This document shows, piece after piece, positions 11,305 to 23,589 of a stretch of 64,000 nucleotides of DNA; the stretch's first letter is position 1; every line of letters starts with the position of its first letter. The notes beneath the pieces were generated by a model that saw nothing but the letters and a program-made list of their open reading frames with translations, had not been told where the DNA came from and ran no database searches. The DNA is taken from assembly GCF_964355755.1 (NCBI RefSeq), contig NC_092672.1, forward strand, positions 32,544,501 to 32,608,500. The letters are read 5' to 3'. The DNA comes from Antedon mediterranea. Its lineage: Eukaryota; Echinodermata; Crinoidea; Comatulida; Antedonidae. The position numbers and the translations under genes are program-made.

Positions 11305-12429
11305 CTACAAATATAAACAAGAAAACAGTTTGTAACATACGAATGAAATATTTCTCTCAAACTACATGTTTAAGAGAGCCAGTCACTAAAAATCAAACAT
11401 TAGGTGGCAAGGGTCAAAATTTCGAATTGGCTCATATTTTGCACATTGGTAGACCTTGATGTAAGTAAACCTGATGTGTAGATTGTTTGGTAAAATATTG
11501 CTTAGTTTTCGAGAAAATCGAAAAATAACGATTTTCGGCCAATTTTGTTAATTTTTGGTGTATAATTTACATTAATTTTAACAGCCCCTTGAAGCCAAAC
11601 GTAGCAACCTAGCGTTTTAATATTTTACACTTACGTTAACTAGCATCTTGACAATAATTTAGTAAAGTTTCAAAAAATGTTATGAAATTTTAAGATTTTG
11701 ACTAATTAATTACTAATTAGCATATATAAAACTCTTAAAAAGTAGGGTAAAAACAGACGCGTTTTTTTTCATGTGCGACGAATTTTTTTTAAATAAAAAA
11801 GTCATCAATCTAAAGTTTAGATACTAATATTTATGAGTCAAGTAAAAAAAAATTGGGGAAACTATTTTCCGCTCCGCGCCAGAGCCACAAAGTTGTAAGA
11901 AATTCAAAGATTTTATCTGTCGGCAAGATCAATCAGATGTACCTATTGTTCTCTATTTAGCAATCCAAGTGGCTTTAAGCCAAACTTTTATTATGAGAAA
12001 CAAACTTGAAAGATAAATTTTGAATTAAGTTGTAATTTAAACACAAACTAAAAATACGTTTCTGGTAAAATTTCAATTACTAACCAATACGAAATTAAGC
12101 AATTAACTAAAAATCACTCGCTTATTCTTTGTCAAACCACATTATTATAAATTATTCCATCCTCTCATAGTTTATAGGATAAAACTGAAAAACAAATTTC
12201 TTTTAACTTGTTATCGTTTTCCTGTTTGTCGAACCTGGTCGAACTTACTCAACCAGAATGTTTCAAAACATTAACCACAGTAGACAAAACACTTTACTGC
12301 GTATATTCGATAGATAACGATATCTTCATTGACGTTGACAACGGAACTGATTTGTTATCCATTTTAGTTTATGTTTTACAATGTAAAGACGTGTTGAAAA
12401 TAATTCTTATATATAAGAAAACAAACAAA

Positions 12430-13717
12430 ATGGAGATTTCATGTTCTTTTAAATCGGTTGTCGGCGAAGCTTGTGGATTCGATAGAAAAGACCGCAAACA
12501 GAGCACTGAAGTCCTACCTTTACAAGCATGCCAGAAGGAAATCTCTGCACACAGATACATGTTTAGGTTTACGGGCATCGATAGTGAGTGGTACTATTTG
12601 TGCAGCAGGAAAATGGAAAGGCGTGAGTCACATCAACAACATAGAGTATGGAAGCAGGTCCATGAAGGTGTGGATGGCGTGTATGCTATTGGTGCAGGAC
12701 AAAATCTACTTTTGAGTAAATTCTGTGTGCCCTTGAAGCTACCCAATTCAATTCATAACCAAGATACAACGTCTGATCAAAATAATTCAAGTATCATTTA
12801 TTGCAGTAAAAGCAAGAATATAATAAGCCAAGACATCTCATGAAGAACAAGCGGATATAAACGACGACGACCAAATAGAAAGTGAAGAAAGTCCTGGCAC
12901 CCCCAGCAAACTGTTCTTTTGTCACGAACAAGGTTGCATTAGGTCATATCAGAGGTACTCTTCCCTAGAGAAACACTTAGATTATGAAAATCACAAGAAC
13001 GCACTAGAACATGAAACACTTTATGACAGGGCAATGAAATTATACGCAACACAACTAGGAGAGAGGGTACTTCTAAAAATCCAGAACCAACAAGAACCAA
13101 CGATTTGCCAGGGTTTGACATTGGCCCCAAACTGCAAATGGACTGGGCGTTAAAGTCCTCTGCAAAAACACCCGATTTTCTGTACCACAGAAAACCTACC
13201 TTATTGATGTTTCTGACGCTGGAGAGCAGACGGGACAGAAAGCTGATCCATGTGATGTCTCACGAGAGATGAGATCGGGGCCAGGCACAGCGATGGTTCA
13301 CATCTATTTAGCAAGACTGAATTTTTAACAGCACAGCAGATTGCAAGTTTTTTCTCACACTTGGCTAAAAAAAGGAGGACAGATGCAGTCGTTCATGATG
13401 ATGATGATGACGAAGATGATGGTGACAAAGTCGAAGAAAATGGAGATGATTCAAAAACGGAAAAGGAAAGAGAAATTCAACTTTTGTCGCAAACCGTACT
13501 GGACACAATAGGCTTGCAGCATCCAATAATGTTTGAAATGCATAATATTTGTGAACTGAAAGCTCAAGAAAAACTCTCCAGATTCTCTTTGCCAATGTTG
13601 CAAGAAATGTGTACTTCTCTTGAACTTGATACCACAGATATAACCATAAAGCGCAAGAAGCCATACATTGATTTGCTGGGAAAGCTGGTTTCCGTGTGCA
13701 GTTGCTCGATTGATTAA
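12430..13717 (+). pseudogene. Decayed C2H2 zinc-finger protein gene inside the transposon
   Basis: Family-like segments lie in different frames. Near 12470-12690 one frame reads RALKSYLYKHARRKSLHTD and GTICAAGKWKG. Near 12845-13130 another reads a C2H2 finger with spacing C-x4-C-x12-H-x5-H (starting FFCHEQGC), followed by NALEHETLYDRAMKLYATQL. Then WALKSSAKT and TGQKADPCDVSREM appear, split by frameshifts. From about 13330 the frame is open again: FLTAQQIASFFSHLAKK, an Asp-rich acidic run, and a C-terminal part ending at 13717. The acidic run is encoded by GATGAT repeats. I recall similar 'WALK...QQI.S.F' C2H2 proteins as repetitive genes in marine invertebrates, but their function is not known to me. 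At least three frame changes and several stops make it a pseudogene. Confidence 0.6.
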
Positions 13718-13888
13718 GGTAGCAATGAATTCTTTAAAATAACAATTTAATATGTGGGACGATTCTGTTGTCTAAATTGTTAGTATTTAAAGTCGCGTTC
13801 TGTAAATTTTTAATAAAGCGAAGGGCTGAAACAATGGTTTACAAGTTTACAAACAATAATTTATTGTTTAGGCTACGAATTATTAGGA

Positions 13889-14279
13889 AATTTCGCACGA
13901 GCACATGAACGTTATCGGATGTCACCATTCTACTCATTTGCATAACAACAGAGTTCAGTGAACATTTGCATTAACGTACTTGCTCGTTTTGAATTCGCGC
14001 TTCGACGGGAAGTGTAGAACGCAAAGCATGTGTAGCGCACGCAATATACGCCACACGTATTAAAACAAATCATGGAATACCTTGGGTTTATAGAGACTAA
14101 GCCTAGCCTAGCCATGATATTTAATCATGTTTTGGTTAACGTTTTCATTTACGCTATTTTTCAGAAATAAGGTTCTCGACGCACGTAACTAAAGTTTTTC
14201 GTAATGCTTGCGCACGCACAGCAAGTTGTTTACAAAGTGGGCGGAGCTTGGAAAATAGCGTTAACGTGCTCGTGCAAAT
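13889..14279. mobile_element. Nested MITE with CpG-rich interior
   Basis: The left end 'tttcgcacgagcacatgaac' and the right end 'gttaacgtgctcgtgcaaa' are inverted repeats. The interior has many CG dinucleotides, unlike its AT-rich host. It sits downstream of the zinc-finger frame within the larger transposon. Confidence 0.6.
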
Positions 14280-14318
14280 ACTCCCTATATGAGAAGATAA
14301 GAACATTATGTTATATAG

Positions 14319-14508
14319 CCTGTTTTCCACTAGGCGAAATTATTCGCGCAAATAAAACATTTTAGCGTATACGCACACGTCAAATGGAACACTTTGTTGA
14401 TAAAAATAAACTGCGCATGCGCGCGTATAGTGCAAAAAATAATAATATTATTATTATTATATTATAATAATAATAAGAATAAATTCACCTAGTGGAAAAC
14501 ATAACAGG
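14319..14508. mobile_element. Nested MITE, 190 bp
   Basis: The ends read 'cctgttttccactaggcgaa' and, reverse complemented, 'cctgttatgttttccactag'. The interior holds 'cgcgcaaataaaa' and an ATT/AAT repeat. No clear target duplication is seen. Confidence 0.6.
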
Positions 14509-15472
14509 TGATGAAGCTAAGCGCGTTATAATGTTGAGGTTAGATAGTAATTGCTTAATTTCATGGGTTAGTCGTTTAAATTTGACTAGAAATTTATTTT
14601 TAGATGTTTTTATATTAAAACGTAATTCCAAATTATTTAGGACCTTTCAGTTTACTTTAAAGTTTGTTTCTCGTAGTAAAATTTACCTTAAATCTGTAAA
14701 TAGAGAACAATAGGTACATCTGATTGATCTTGCCGACAGATGAAATCTTAGAAATTCTTACAACTTTGTGGCTCTGGCGCGGAGCGGAAAATAGTTTCCC
14801 CAAATTTTTTTAACTTGATTCATAAATATTAGTATCTAAACAGTAGATTGACTATTTTTTTATTTAAAAAAAATTCGTCGCACATGAAAAAAAAAGCGTT
14901 TGTTTTTACCCTACTTTTTAAGAGTTTTATATATGCTAATTAGTAATTAATTAGTCAAAATCTTAAAATTTCATCAAATTTTTTGAAACTTTACTAAATT
15001 ATTGTCAAGATGCTAGTTAACGTAAGTGTAAAATATTAAAACGCTAGGTTGCTACATTTAGCTTCCAGAGGCTGTTAAACTTAATGTAAATTATACACCA
15101 AAAATTAACAAAATTGGCCGAAAATCGTTATTTTTCGATTTTCTCGAAAACTAAGCGATATTTTACCAAACAAACTACACATCAGGTTTACTTACATCAA
15201 GGTCTACCAATGTGCAAAATATGAGCCAATTCGAAATTTTGACCCTTGCCACTAAATTACAAATATGTCTGATTTTTGGTGACAAGCACTCTTAAATACT
15301 CAATAGTTGCGTAGTCTAGTAGTAAGTGTGTTATGAAAACGAAGGGTTCATTTTGATGTTGGGTTTGTATTATTTCGCTACTTTGAAAAGGGCACTTTCA
15401 GGAAAAAGGGGTTCTTTAGAACCCTACGAACACACTGGCTACCAGCTTGTAGATATGTGTATAGTACACTGT

Positions 15473-15604
15473 AAAGCTCTGTCTACACTATGTGAAAAAA
15501 AAAATGTGATGTGCCCATATATGGACACGATGATGTCATATCACTACCATATTTGGGCACATCACACTTTTTTGTCAGAAGTTTGATAGTGTAGATAGAG
15601 CTTA
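15473..15604. mobile_element. MITE family A (copy 4)
   Basis: One of the cleanest copies: 'aaagctctgtctacactatg' to 'gatagtgtagatagagctta'. The centre is a near-perfect palindrome around 'catatatggacacgatgatg'. Confidence 0.88.
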
Positions 15605-17405
15605 AAGACATAGATTTGAACTTTTCATCAGTTTTGTTACATGATAAACGGTAATTATTAAAAGACAGGAAATGCTACAAGATAGGATTAATCATCTGAA
15701 AAAAATAGATATATACCAGAGAGCCTTCCTTTGGGACGGACAGGCACACTGACAAGACACTTACAAAAGGAAGTGATTTTAGAAAAAAAAAATATTATTA
15801 GCACTCCTAAATTCTTAATAATACAGTAGTATATTAAAAAGTATATATTTAAAATAAGGAATAACAATTATTCTTTAAAAAGTTTAATTTAACCATTTTT
15901 TTAAAATTTTTTACAGGATACTAAAAGTCACCTACTGTATACAAGATTTGAACTTATAAGAGTATGCCCGACCATTACGCCACTGGCTTTTTATGGTTTG
16001 CAATGATTAAAAGGACCACTTTACGATATTGTTGCTTTGGGCCAATCAATTTTTTTAAAGGAAATTCACAGACAAGATAGTGTATAAACTGGGTCAATAT
16101 TTAGTGCATAATTCTACTACACAAAATTTAATATAAGAAACCGTGTACAGTAGACGCCTACTCTGTTGCAATAGCTCCCTACAATACATTCCAAACCACT
16201 TAATTTTAACAGAGATATTTTAAACACATTCCATCCAGGTGATATTCTACACATGACTTTAGACTTGACACGGCAATACAAATATACTTACAGTACAATA
16301 AAAATGTGTAGTAAAATAGTATTCCTTCAATTAAAGGATGTGTAGGACCAAATGTAAGTTTGTTTTAATACTATTTTATTGCAGTGGGATCATTTTTCAA
16401 AATGATCATATTCATATTAAAATAAACATGGTACTGTATGGTCATAGAGAATAACTAACTATTTCTCCATGGAATTGTCAAGCCTGAAAAATATTTTTTT
16501 AAACAGAGGTGGCTCGAAAATCAGGGGAGAAGGAGATGATGCTGAACAAGTATCTATACACTTTTTTTTCAGCCTTACAGTAAATATTTTATTTTTACAA
16601 CATGACTATTAATTACTTGTTGCAGGGTTCATGAACAACTAAATATTTATTTAGAGTGTGATGAGTAGTTTCATTTAATATTTCTCGTAAGAGTATACAT
16701 AGGAAATATTGTCCTCAGGGGACAGGCAATAAAAGCTATCTCCTTAATTATGATTTGCTCATTATAAATTTACATTTAATGAATTTAATCAGTACTTCTC
16801 ATACATCAAAGTTTAGTGATGATAAACTGACTCAACTGTATACATAATATAGTCATGTGAACTTAATAAAATTACCACCAATATAATAGTTACAGTCATG
16901 TGAACATTATACAGTTTTTATCACCACACTTTTTAATTAAATCAACTAAGCAATTTTCATCACTTTTTAGCACATACCTTCTCAAAATTCCAATAATCTA
17001 TACGTACCTTAATAATAATATCGAAATAATTAGAAAATATTATCAGTCAAAATTTCTTGACACCATAAATGATCATTAATGGTTTGCAATCAGTAAAGTC
17101 TGCAGGCATAGACAAGACTGGAATATACAGGTCCACTGTAGTTAGGTAGGAACAAAGGTACAGTACTGTAGGCCTACTGTGGGGACGTAGGTCTATACAC
17201 AATATATAGTCCAAAGGTAAAAGTCTTGATCTCGGTGATTGATAATTCAAATAACAATTATTATTAGGTAAATACAGAGATAAAAATGTTGTTGGGTAAA
17301 TATACGTTTTGGTCTGCTGATCTCACTGTAAGCAATTTGTTTACTTTACTGTATGGCCAGATGTCCTATCTAAGTAGGTTGTCTTCACCCCAGATAATTG
17401 GTTGG
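15605..17405. other. Noncoding stretch
   Basis: AT-rich sequence with scattered 'tactgta' words and no exon that I can support. The short frame at 17047-17250 (-) has no family resemblance. Confidence 0.4.
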
Positions 17406-18434
17406 TACTCTTGTAATGGTAAGGGTATAGGGTGGGTGAGGGAGTATAGGGTGGTGGGGTGCTAGGTGGGTGAAGGTATACTGTAGGGTGGGTGAGGATA
17501 CAAGGTGGGTGAGGATATAGGGTGGATGGGGATATAGGGTGGGTGAGGGTATGTATCAGGTGGATGAGGGTGTATGATGGGTGTGGGTATGTATCAGGTG
17601 GATGAGGGTGTAGGGTGGGTGAGGGTATGTATCAGGTGGATGAGGGTGTATGATGGGTGTGGGTATGTATCAGGTGGATGAGGGTGTAGGATGGGTGAGG
17701 GTATGTATCAGGTGGATGAGGGTGTAGGATGGGTGAGGGTATGTATCAGGTGGATGAGGGTGTAGGATGGGTGAGGGTATGTATCAGGTGGATGAGGGTG
17801 TATGATGAGTGTGGGTATGTACTGTATCAGATGGATGAGGGTGTAGGATGGGTGAGGGTATGTATCAGGTGGATGAGGGTGTATGATGGGTGAGGGTATG
17901 TATCAGGTGGATGAGGGTGTAGGATGGGTGTGGGTATGTACTGTATCAGGTGGATGAGAGGGTGTATGATGGGTGAGGGTATGTATCAGGTGGATGAGGG
18001 TGTAGGATGGGTGAGGGTATGTATCAGGTGGATGAGGGTGTAGGATGGGTGAGGGTATGTATCAGGTGGATGAGGGTGTAGGATGGGTGTGGGTATGTAT
18101 CAGGTGGATGAGGGTGTAGGATGGGTGAGGGTATGTATCAGGTGGATGAGGGTGTAGGATGGGTGAGGGTATGTATAGGTGGATGAGGGTGTAGGATGGG
18201 TGTGGGTATGTATCAGGTGGATGAGGGTGTAGGATGGGTGAGGGTATGTATCAGGTGGATGAGGGTGTAGGATGGGTGAGGGTATGTATCAGGTGGATGA
18301 GGGTGTAGGATGGGTGTGGGTATGTATCAGGTGGATGAGGGTGTAGGATGGGTGAGGGTATGTATCAGGTGGATGAGGGTGTAGGATGGGTGAGGGTATG
18401 TATCAGGTGGATGAGGGTGTAGGATGGGTGTGGG
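17406..18434. repeat. G-rich 38-bp minisatellite
   Basis: About 25 units with core 'tatgtatcaggtggatgagg' followed by 'gtgtaggatgggtgaggg'. The first 150 bases are shorter, irregular ancestors (gggtgagg, ggtggatg). Variants are 'tgatgggtgtgg' and 'tactgtatcag'. One strand is almost free of C and has closely spaced GGG and GG runs. No open frame is maintained. Confidence 0.92.
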
Positions 18435-18628
18435 GCAGATAGCAAATGATTGGTTTATTGGTGCTCAAACACTTTTTCCCAGTTCTACAGTACACACACA
18501 TTGATTGGATAATAAAGAAGTGCAAGGCAGCAAGGCATGTGATGCAGGAAGACAAATTATGTGAGGCATCTTATCATAAACAAAAGTAGGCCTAAAATGC
18601 TATCTGTTACCTACAACAGTATCATCCT

Positions 18629-18796
18629 AAAGCTCTGTCTACACTATCAAATTACTTTAACAAAAAATATGATGTGCCCAAGTACTGTATGTTAGTGATA
18701 TGCCCAAATAGGGTAGTGATATGACAATCATCATCATGTTCAAATATGAGCAAACTTTTCTTGTCACATAAAGTTTGATAGTGTAGATAGAGCTTA
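18629..18796. mobile_element. MITE family A (copy 5)
   Basis: 'taaagctctgtctacactat' to 'gatagtgtagatagagctta', with an insertion of 'agtactgtatgtt' in the left half. Confidence 0.85.
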
Positions 18797-19267
18797 ATAC
18801 ACTCGTCAAACAGCCAACTACTTACCTAGGATACAGTACATTAGTCATATCAATTTCAAAATATAAAGTTCCAAGTCTTTAATTTTAATGAAAATATTCT
18901 GAAATGAAGAACTCACAGCAATCCTATCATATTAACCTTTAGATTAGACACAATCAGTCGTAAAACTTTCCGATGAAAACCCTCGAGATCCGTTTGTGAA
19001 TGCGCGACAATAAATCTAAACTTAGAGCTATATATTCATTAATACGTAAGTGGTTTTCTGTTAATTGAGTGGTCGGTTGAGAGAATAAGAGAATGTAACA
19101 TATATGATGCCCTACATATTGCACCTAACAGGCTGTTAAAGGGATTGAAATGGCCACATGTTTAACACATCATTTCTAGTGTTGTAAACAACTTATATTA
19201 TTGATTATATCAGTAGTCCCCCTGAATAGTGGTAATTAGACATGGTGTTTCTCCTTGTTTGTTAAAC

Positions 19268-19640
19268 AGGAAAGTGTACCTTAAAAGGGGCGCACCCTAA
19301 TTATGGATGTTGCAAAGGATGTCTTCTACTGTATATTATGGGGGTTTTGTTTTATCTTTCGTGGGTGTAGCCCACTTTTATTCATTCTTTCATTCAGTGA
19401 CAAAAATATAAAGAATTTAAAAAAATGTTTTAAAAAACAACATGTGTTTATAACATGGAAAGTGTACCTTGAAAGTGGCGCACCCTAAATAGGGATGTCT
19501 TAAAGAAGGTGTCCTACTTTATGTTATAGTTTTTTTATATCTTTCGTATGTGTAGCCCACTTTTATTCATTCTTTCATTCAGTGACAAAGATATAAAGAA
19601 TTTAAAAAAAATTGTTTATAACGTATACATGTGTTTACAG
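19268..19640. repeat. Tandem duplication, about 187-bp unit, 2 copies
   Basis: Both copies contain 'aaagtgtacctt', 'ggcgcaccctaa' and the 20-base block 'cccacttttattcattcttt', followed by 'cagtgacaaa'. Copy 2 starts near 19456. The open frames across them (19303-19488 and 19548-19793) share peptide words only because the DNA is duplicated. Confidence 0.8.
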
Positions 19641-21044
19641 TATAACATGTATAAACTATATATTATAGTTTGTGAAAAAGTGCATTGTTATAACATATTT
19701 CCATTAACATTATCAATATGTTCTAGTATAATTATCAATGTCAATATGCATCAGTCAATCTCTCAGTCAAGTTACCGTGTACTACTAGATTAATCACATC
19801 CTAAAAGGTACATCACATATGCTTCGATGGATGATGAGTAAAATTAATCAAGAGCAATCACCGAGAAAGAGATGTGGACTGACTGGATGCAACATCAGGT
19901 GATTCTTATCACTAGGTAATGGTGTGTAGCGTGATGTGTGAAATAAAAAAAAAAGGGGGAGGAGGGGAGTGGTGAAATACTTTATTATTATTCTTTATTA
20001 AAAGATTCAGCAAGAGGTAGAATACAAAAACATCTAGCTATCTACACGTACAGCTATATTATCATTCACTAGTATTAACTGATCCTGTGCTTTATTGTAT
20101 ACCTTTCTGATAGGTTTATCCTGGTTGAAGAATAGACTAGTCCATGTGACACAGGACTGGGAAACCATAACAGTCAGGGGAAAAATGGCAAAACTCTTCC
20201 TACTTTCTACTTGGAGTTTTATCAGTATAATCTAATTAATAATATTGTTTTGACAACTTTTGCAACATGACCACAATGCTGATGGTGCCATTTTCCCCTT
20301 AACTGATAAACCTTTACTGTAGCCCAAATAGGTTATAAAATAAACTACAGTGTGGACTCAATGTAATCACAGCTCAAATGATTCATTGCTCTCTAGCCTT
20401 CTAATGTTAACTCTCTGTCCTAACCTAGCCCTTCGGAAATTTGGTCAAGATCACATGCCTGTAGTGCCAACTGAAACCTTGGCTCAGTTTCTAGAAAGAA
20501 AATATACTACTACAACAAAAATATCAATCTATTTTTTCTGTTTGTGAAGTGAACTGTGATTTAACAATGTTGTAGTTAACAACTGTATTGTTGACGATGT
20601 AAACACAGACATACAGTACAGTAGGCAAACAGCGAGTTTGGAAAGAAAATCACTGAACTGCAAAAAAAAATTGGGAGTTTACTAAACAATGAAAATACCT
20701 TATTAAAGCAAAGTACCAAGGCAATCTAACATGATGCTACAGTACGCTCTGGAGACCAAAGGGTTTATCTGTGGCTGCGACACAATCAGTTCCACGCCCC
20801 ATAACAGACGCCGCACGCCGCAGAGAATATGTACATATTTTACAGTACTTTTGGTATTTGTGACTGCCAGATTTTTTTTTTACCATATTTAATGAGGGTG
20901 ATCCATCCAGTAATTGCTGATCATAGGGACCCTCAGAGGTTCACAAGACAGACATGTACACAAGATGCTCTACATAAACAAAGTCATATTACAAGTCTTT
21001 GGGAGTGGAGTTGTAATTTTTTCCTTAGAAAAAATCCTGACATG

Positions 21045-21120
21045 TGACGGGACTTAAACCCAGGACCATTGGAGTGGTAGTCAAGCATCAAACCACCAAG
21101 CCACAACTCCACTCCAAGGA
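21045..21120 (-). mobile_element. tRNA-like SINE head, remnant
   Basis: On the - strand an A-box-like 'gtggcttggtggtttgatgc' is followed about 35 bases later by a B-box-like 'gggtttaagtccc'. Related A/B-box pairs occur near 45160-45215 (+) and 56315-56380 (+). It is not a tRNA gene: the cloverleaf arms do not pair. Confidence 0.45.
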
Positions 21121-23589
21121 CTGTTCGAGGACGAGTTCCTATCTTGGCAAGGCGAGCTCAGTGTATTTCATCAGAGAGTTGATAAATTTACTGCATTCAT
21201 TTTTATTTACTACATCGAACAATGAGAAAACTGCCACTATATAGAATTAAACATTTAAAATATACTGTACATTAAAATTAATTAAATATTGTAATAAACA
21301 ATTATACATTGTATTTTGACACACCCGTTTGAGTGCAAGAAAAGCAAGCACCATGAGAGTTTAACTATAAATAACAACATTAACACTCTAATCAATATAG
21401 CTTTACATATTTTATGTTCTACTTTTAATAAACACATCATCACGATGTTCTATGACTTTCACTAAATTATATTAGAATATGTGTTGGGCCGGTGGCAATA
21501 CATCATTATAAATACAGCTGATTTGTCGCATACATGGCGTTTTATTTCTGGTAATGCATGATAGTACTCACAGTATAAATCATACGGTGAACACACCTGG
21601 GAAATTCGGATAATTGCAATTGCATTATGGGTAGTTTGTGAATTTATGTAACACAGATATGTCATGAATGCGACCTATGACATTTGATACTAATAAATTA
21701 ATTTAATGAATCAATAAAATCTAGAACTATAAATTTATAATGAATCATATAATATTTTATTTATTCAACGTCGTGTATAACTATAATAAATAATTAATAA
21801 AAGGACAATGCAAAATAAACTTTAAATGTACTGTACCATCAGCGTTTTTAGATAGAAAATATATCAATATATTTGTGTTAGTGTTACTGTATTATAATAT
21901 AGATTCTTATTAACAATACATTTTCATCTGTGTTTAATACAGTATGCTGTTTCTGTTGTATTGTAGACATTGTATGTATACATTTATAGTTCTATCTCTA
22001 GGTATTGGAATATTATATAGTCATAACAGTACAGCATTATGTAATTGTATTAAAGAATAACATTTCACGCAACGCCAATTTGTAATTTAAAAACATGTGA
22101 CAATACAATACAATGCTAGATTGCATAGATCATACACAATAAAGTCGCTGGGGTTTAGTTCGGTCTTGTGACAAAAATTTTATTCAACAAAACAATTATC
22201 TTAAATCAACTGTGTACTGTGTACTACTTAAAAACCAAGTGTTTGGCTGTTAAGACAGGCCATAGCAAAACCATTGACACAGGTTTCAAGGCATTTCTTG
22301 GCCAGATTATTAATTCTCATTTGTCTGTAGACTGGACTTAATTAGGCTTCTCAGATAAGGCCACATATAAAAACAATACCTACCGCCCCTGGATTTTGGC
22401 TTGCCTCCAATTTTAAAAAAAATGTATAAATTATTTTTACGATAAAAATCCCTAAAGGATCATTTAAACAAAAAAAAATTAATATCATTATTTGGCACCG
22501 CCAATGAATGATTGAATAGCCATAGAATTAGAAGTTTCCTCCAGCCGCTAAAACTTACACGAGTATTGTTAACGAGGACAGCGTAATATACAGCATTAAC
22601 GTTTACTGGTAAAGGACGTCAGATGAGAAAGAATGATTGGAGCAAGGGGTATAAATTCAATTTTGATACCTTGTTCTCATCGATAAATTTTGTTGAACAA
22701 TGAAATACAAATGCAGAGTAATTACATTGTATTGAATTATATCTTTCCTACAAATAGGAGACGCAATATCTTAAAAACAGACACAAGTCTAGCATCATTA
22801 ATATTGCATAATTATTCTTTTCAGACATATTGTGTAACATTAAAAATCTCAATTGACAAATACAGAACAATAATGTTGCTATACATCGATTACGCCAGCG
22901 ATAAATAAGACATTGTACGACAACAGTGAAAATGATGATTCTTCTTTCCCACTCAAAAAGTCAGTCATACACAATAACTAAAAGAAAGGAATTGATGGAA
23001 AACTCTATTGTTGCTAGGCTACCAAGGTCACATGATGATCAGTGATATATATAAATGATCATAATGAGCCCTTGATCATTATTACAAATTTGTATGAAAA
23101 TTATATTATAATTTTCACTGATTATCAATTCACTTATAACAACAAAATATCACATTAAATATTAGATGAAATTGTTCATTTTTTACAGTTTGTTTTAAAT
23201 CCAACCTTTGAAATAGTATTGATCTGTTTGGTTTTATTATTTTAATTATGACCTAATTTTACTTGGTAGTTCAAAGTTTGTATTGTCTATATAACATAAA
23301 CAGTAACACTATAAAATTGTAATATTCAATCTAATACATCGATTGTCAGTGAAAATGAATTGAAGTTTATTATTAATATCTTCTTTATATTATTAGTTAT
23401 CCGCATTCAGCGGATAACTCCTTGTAACTGTCCTGTTTCATCATCTTTTTTTTTTTGGTTATCCGCAACTTGTAAAGTTGCGGATAACCCTTGTTATTGT
23501 AAATATCTTTTTCTTCATCTTCATCTTCTTTGTTATTAGTTATCCGCTTAGTAGCGGATAACTCCTTGTAATCGTCCTGTTTCATCATC

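Larger units (their letters stand above)
11374..15291 (+). mobile_element. DNA transposon with long TIRs and TTAA flanks (Kolobok/piggyBac-type target)
   Basis: About 590-600 bases at the left (11374-11962) are an imperfect inverted repeat of the right end (14696-15291). Both contain 'ggtcaaaatttcgaattggc' and 'gttttcgagaaaatcg'. The element is bracketed by TTAA at 11370-11373 and 15292-15295, as expected for superfamilies that target TTAA. Terminal sequences (gagagccagtcac versus gagtgcttgtcac) are only partly alike. Inside is a decayed C2H2 zinc-finger reading frame and two nested MITEs. TIR divergence, frameshifts and nested insertions indicate an old, inactive copy. Assignment to a superfamily is inference from the TTAA target only. 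Confidence 0.75.
18797..23390. other. Noncoding stretch
   Basis: No exon was recognised. It holds a two-copy direct repeat (19268-19640) and a tRNA-like SINE remnant (21045-21120). The region 21250-22150 is very AT-rich with many 'tactgta' and 'aataca' words. Short frames here lack splice context and family resemblance. Confidence 0.4.

Noticed and set aside
10731-11335. Several + strand frames of 77-122 codons
   Set aside because: They lie antisense to the 493-base - strand exon 11304-10812, whose splice borders and phases fit its neighbours.
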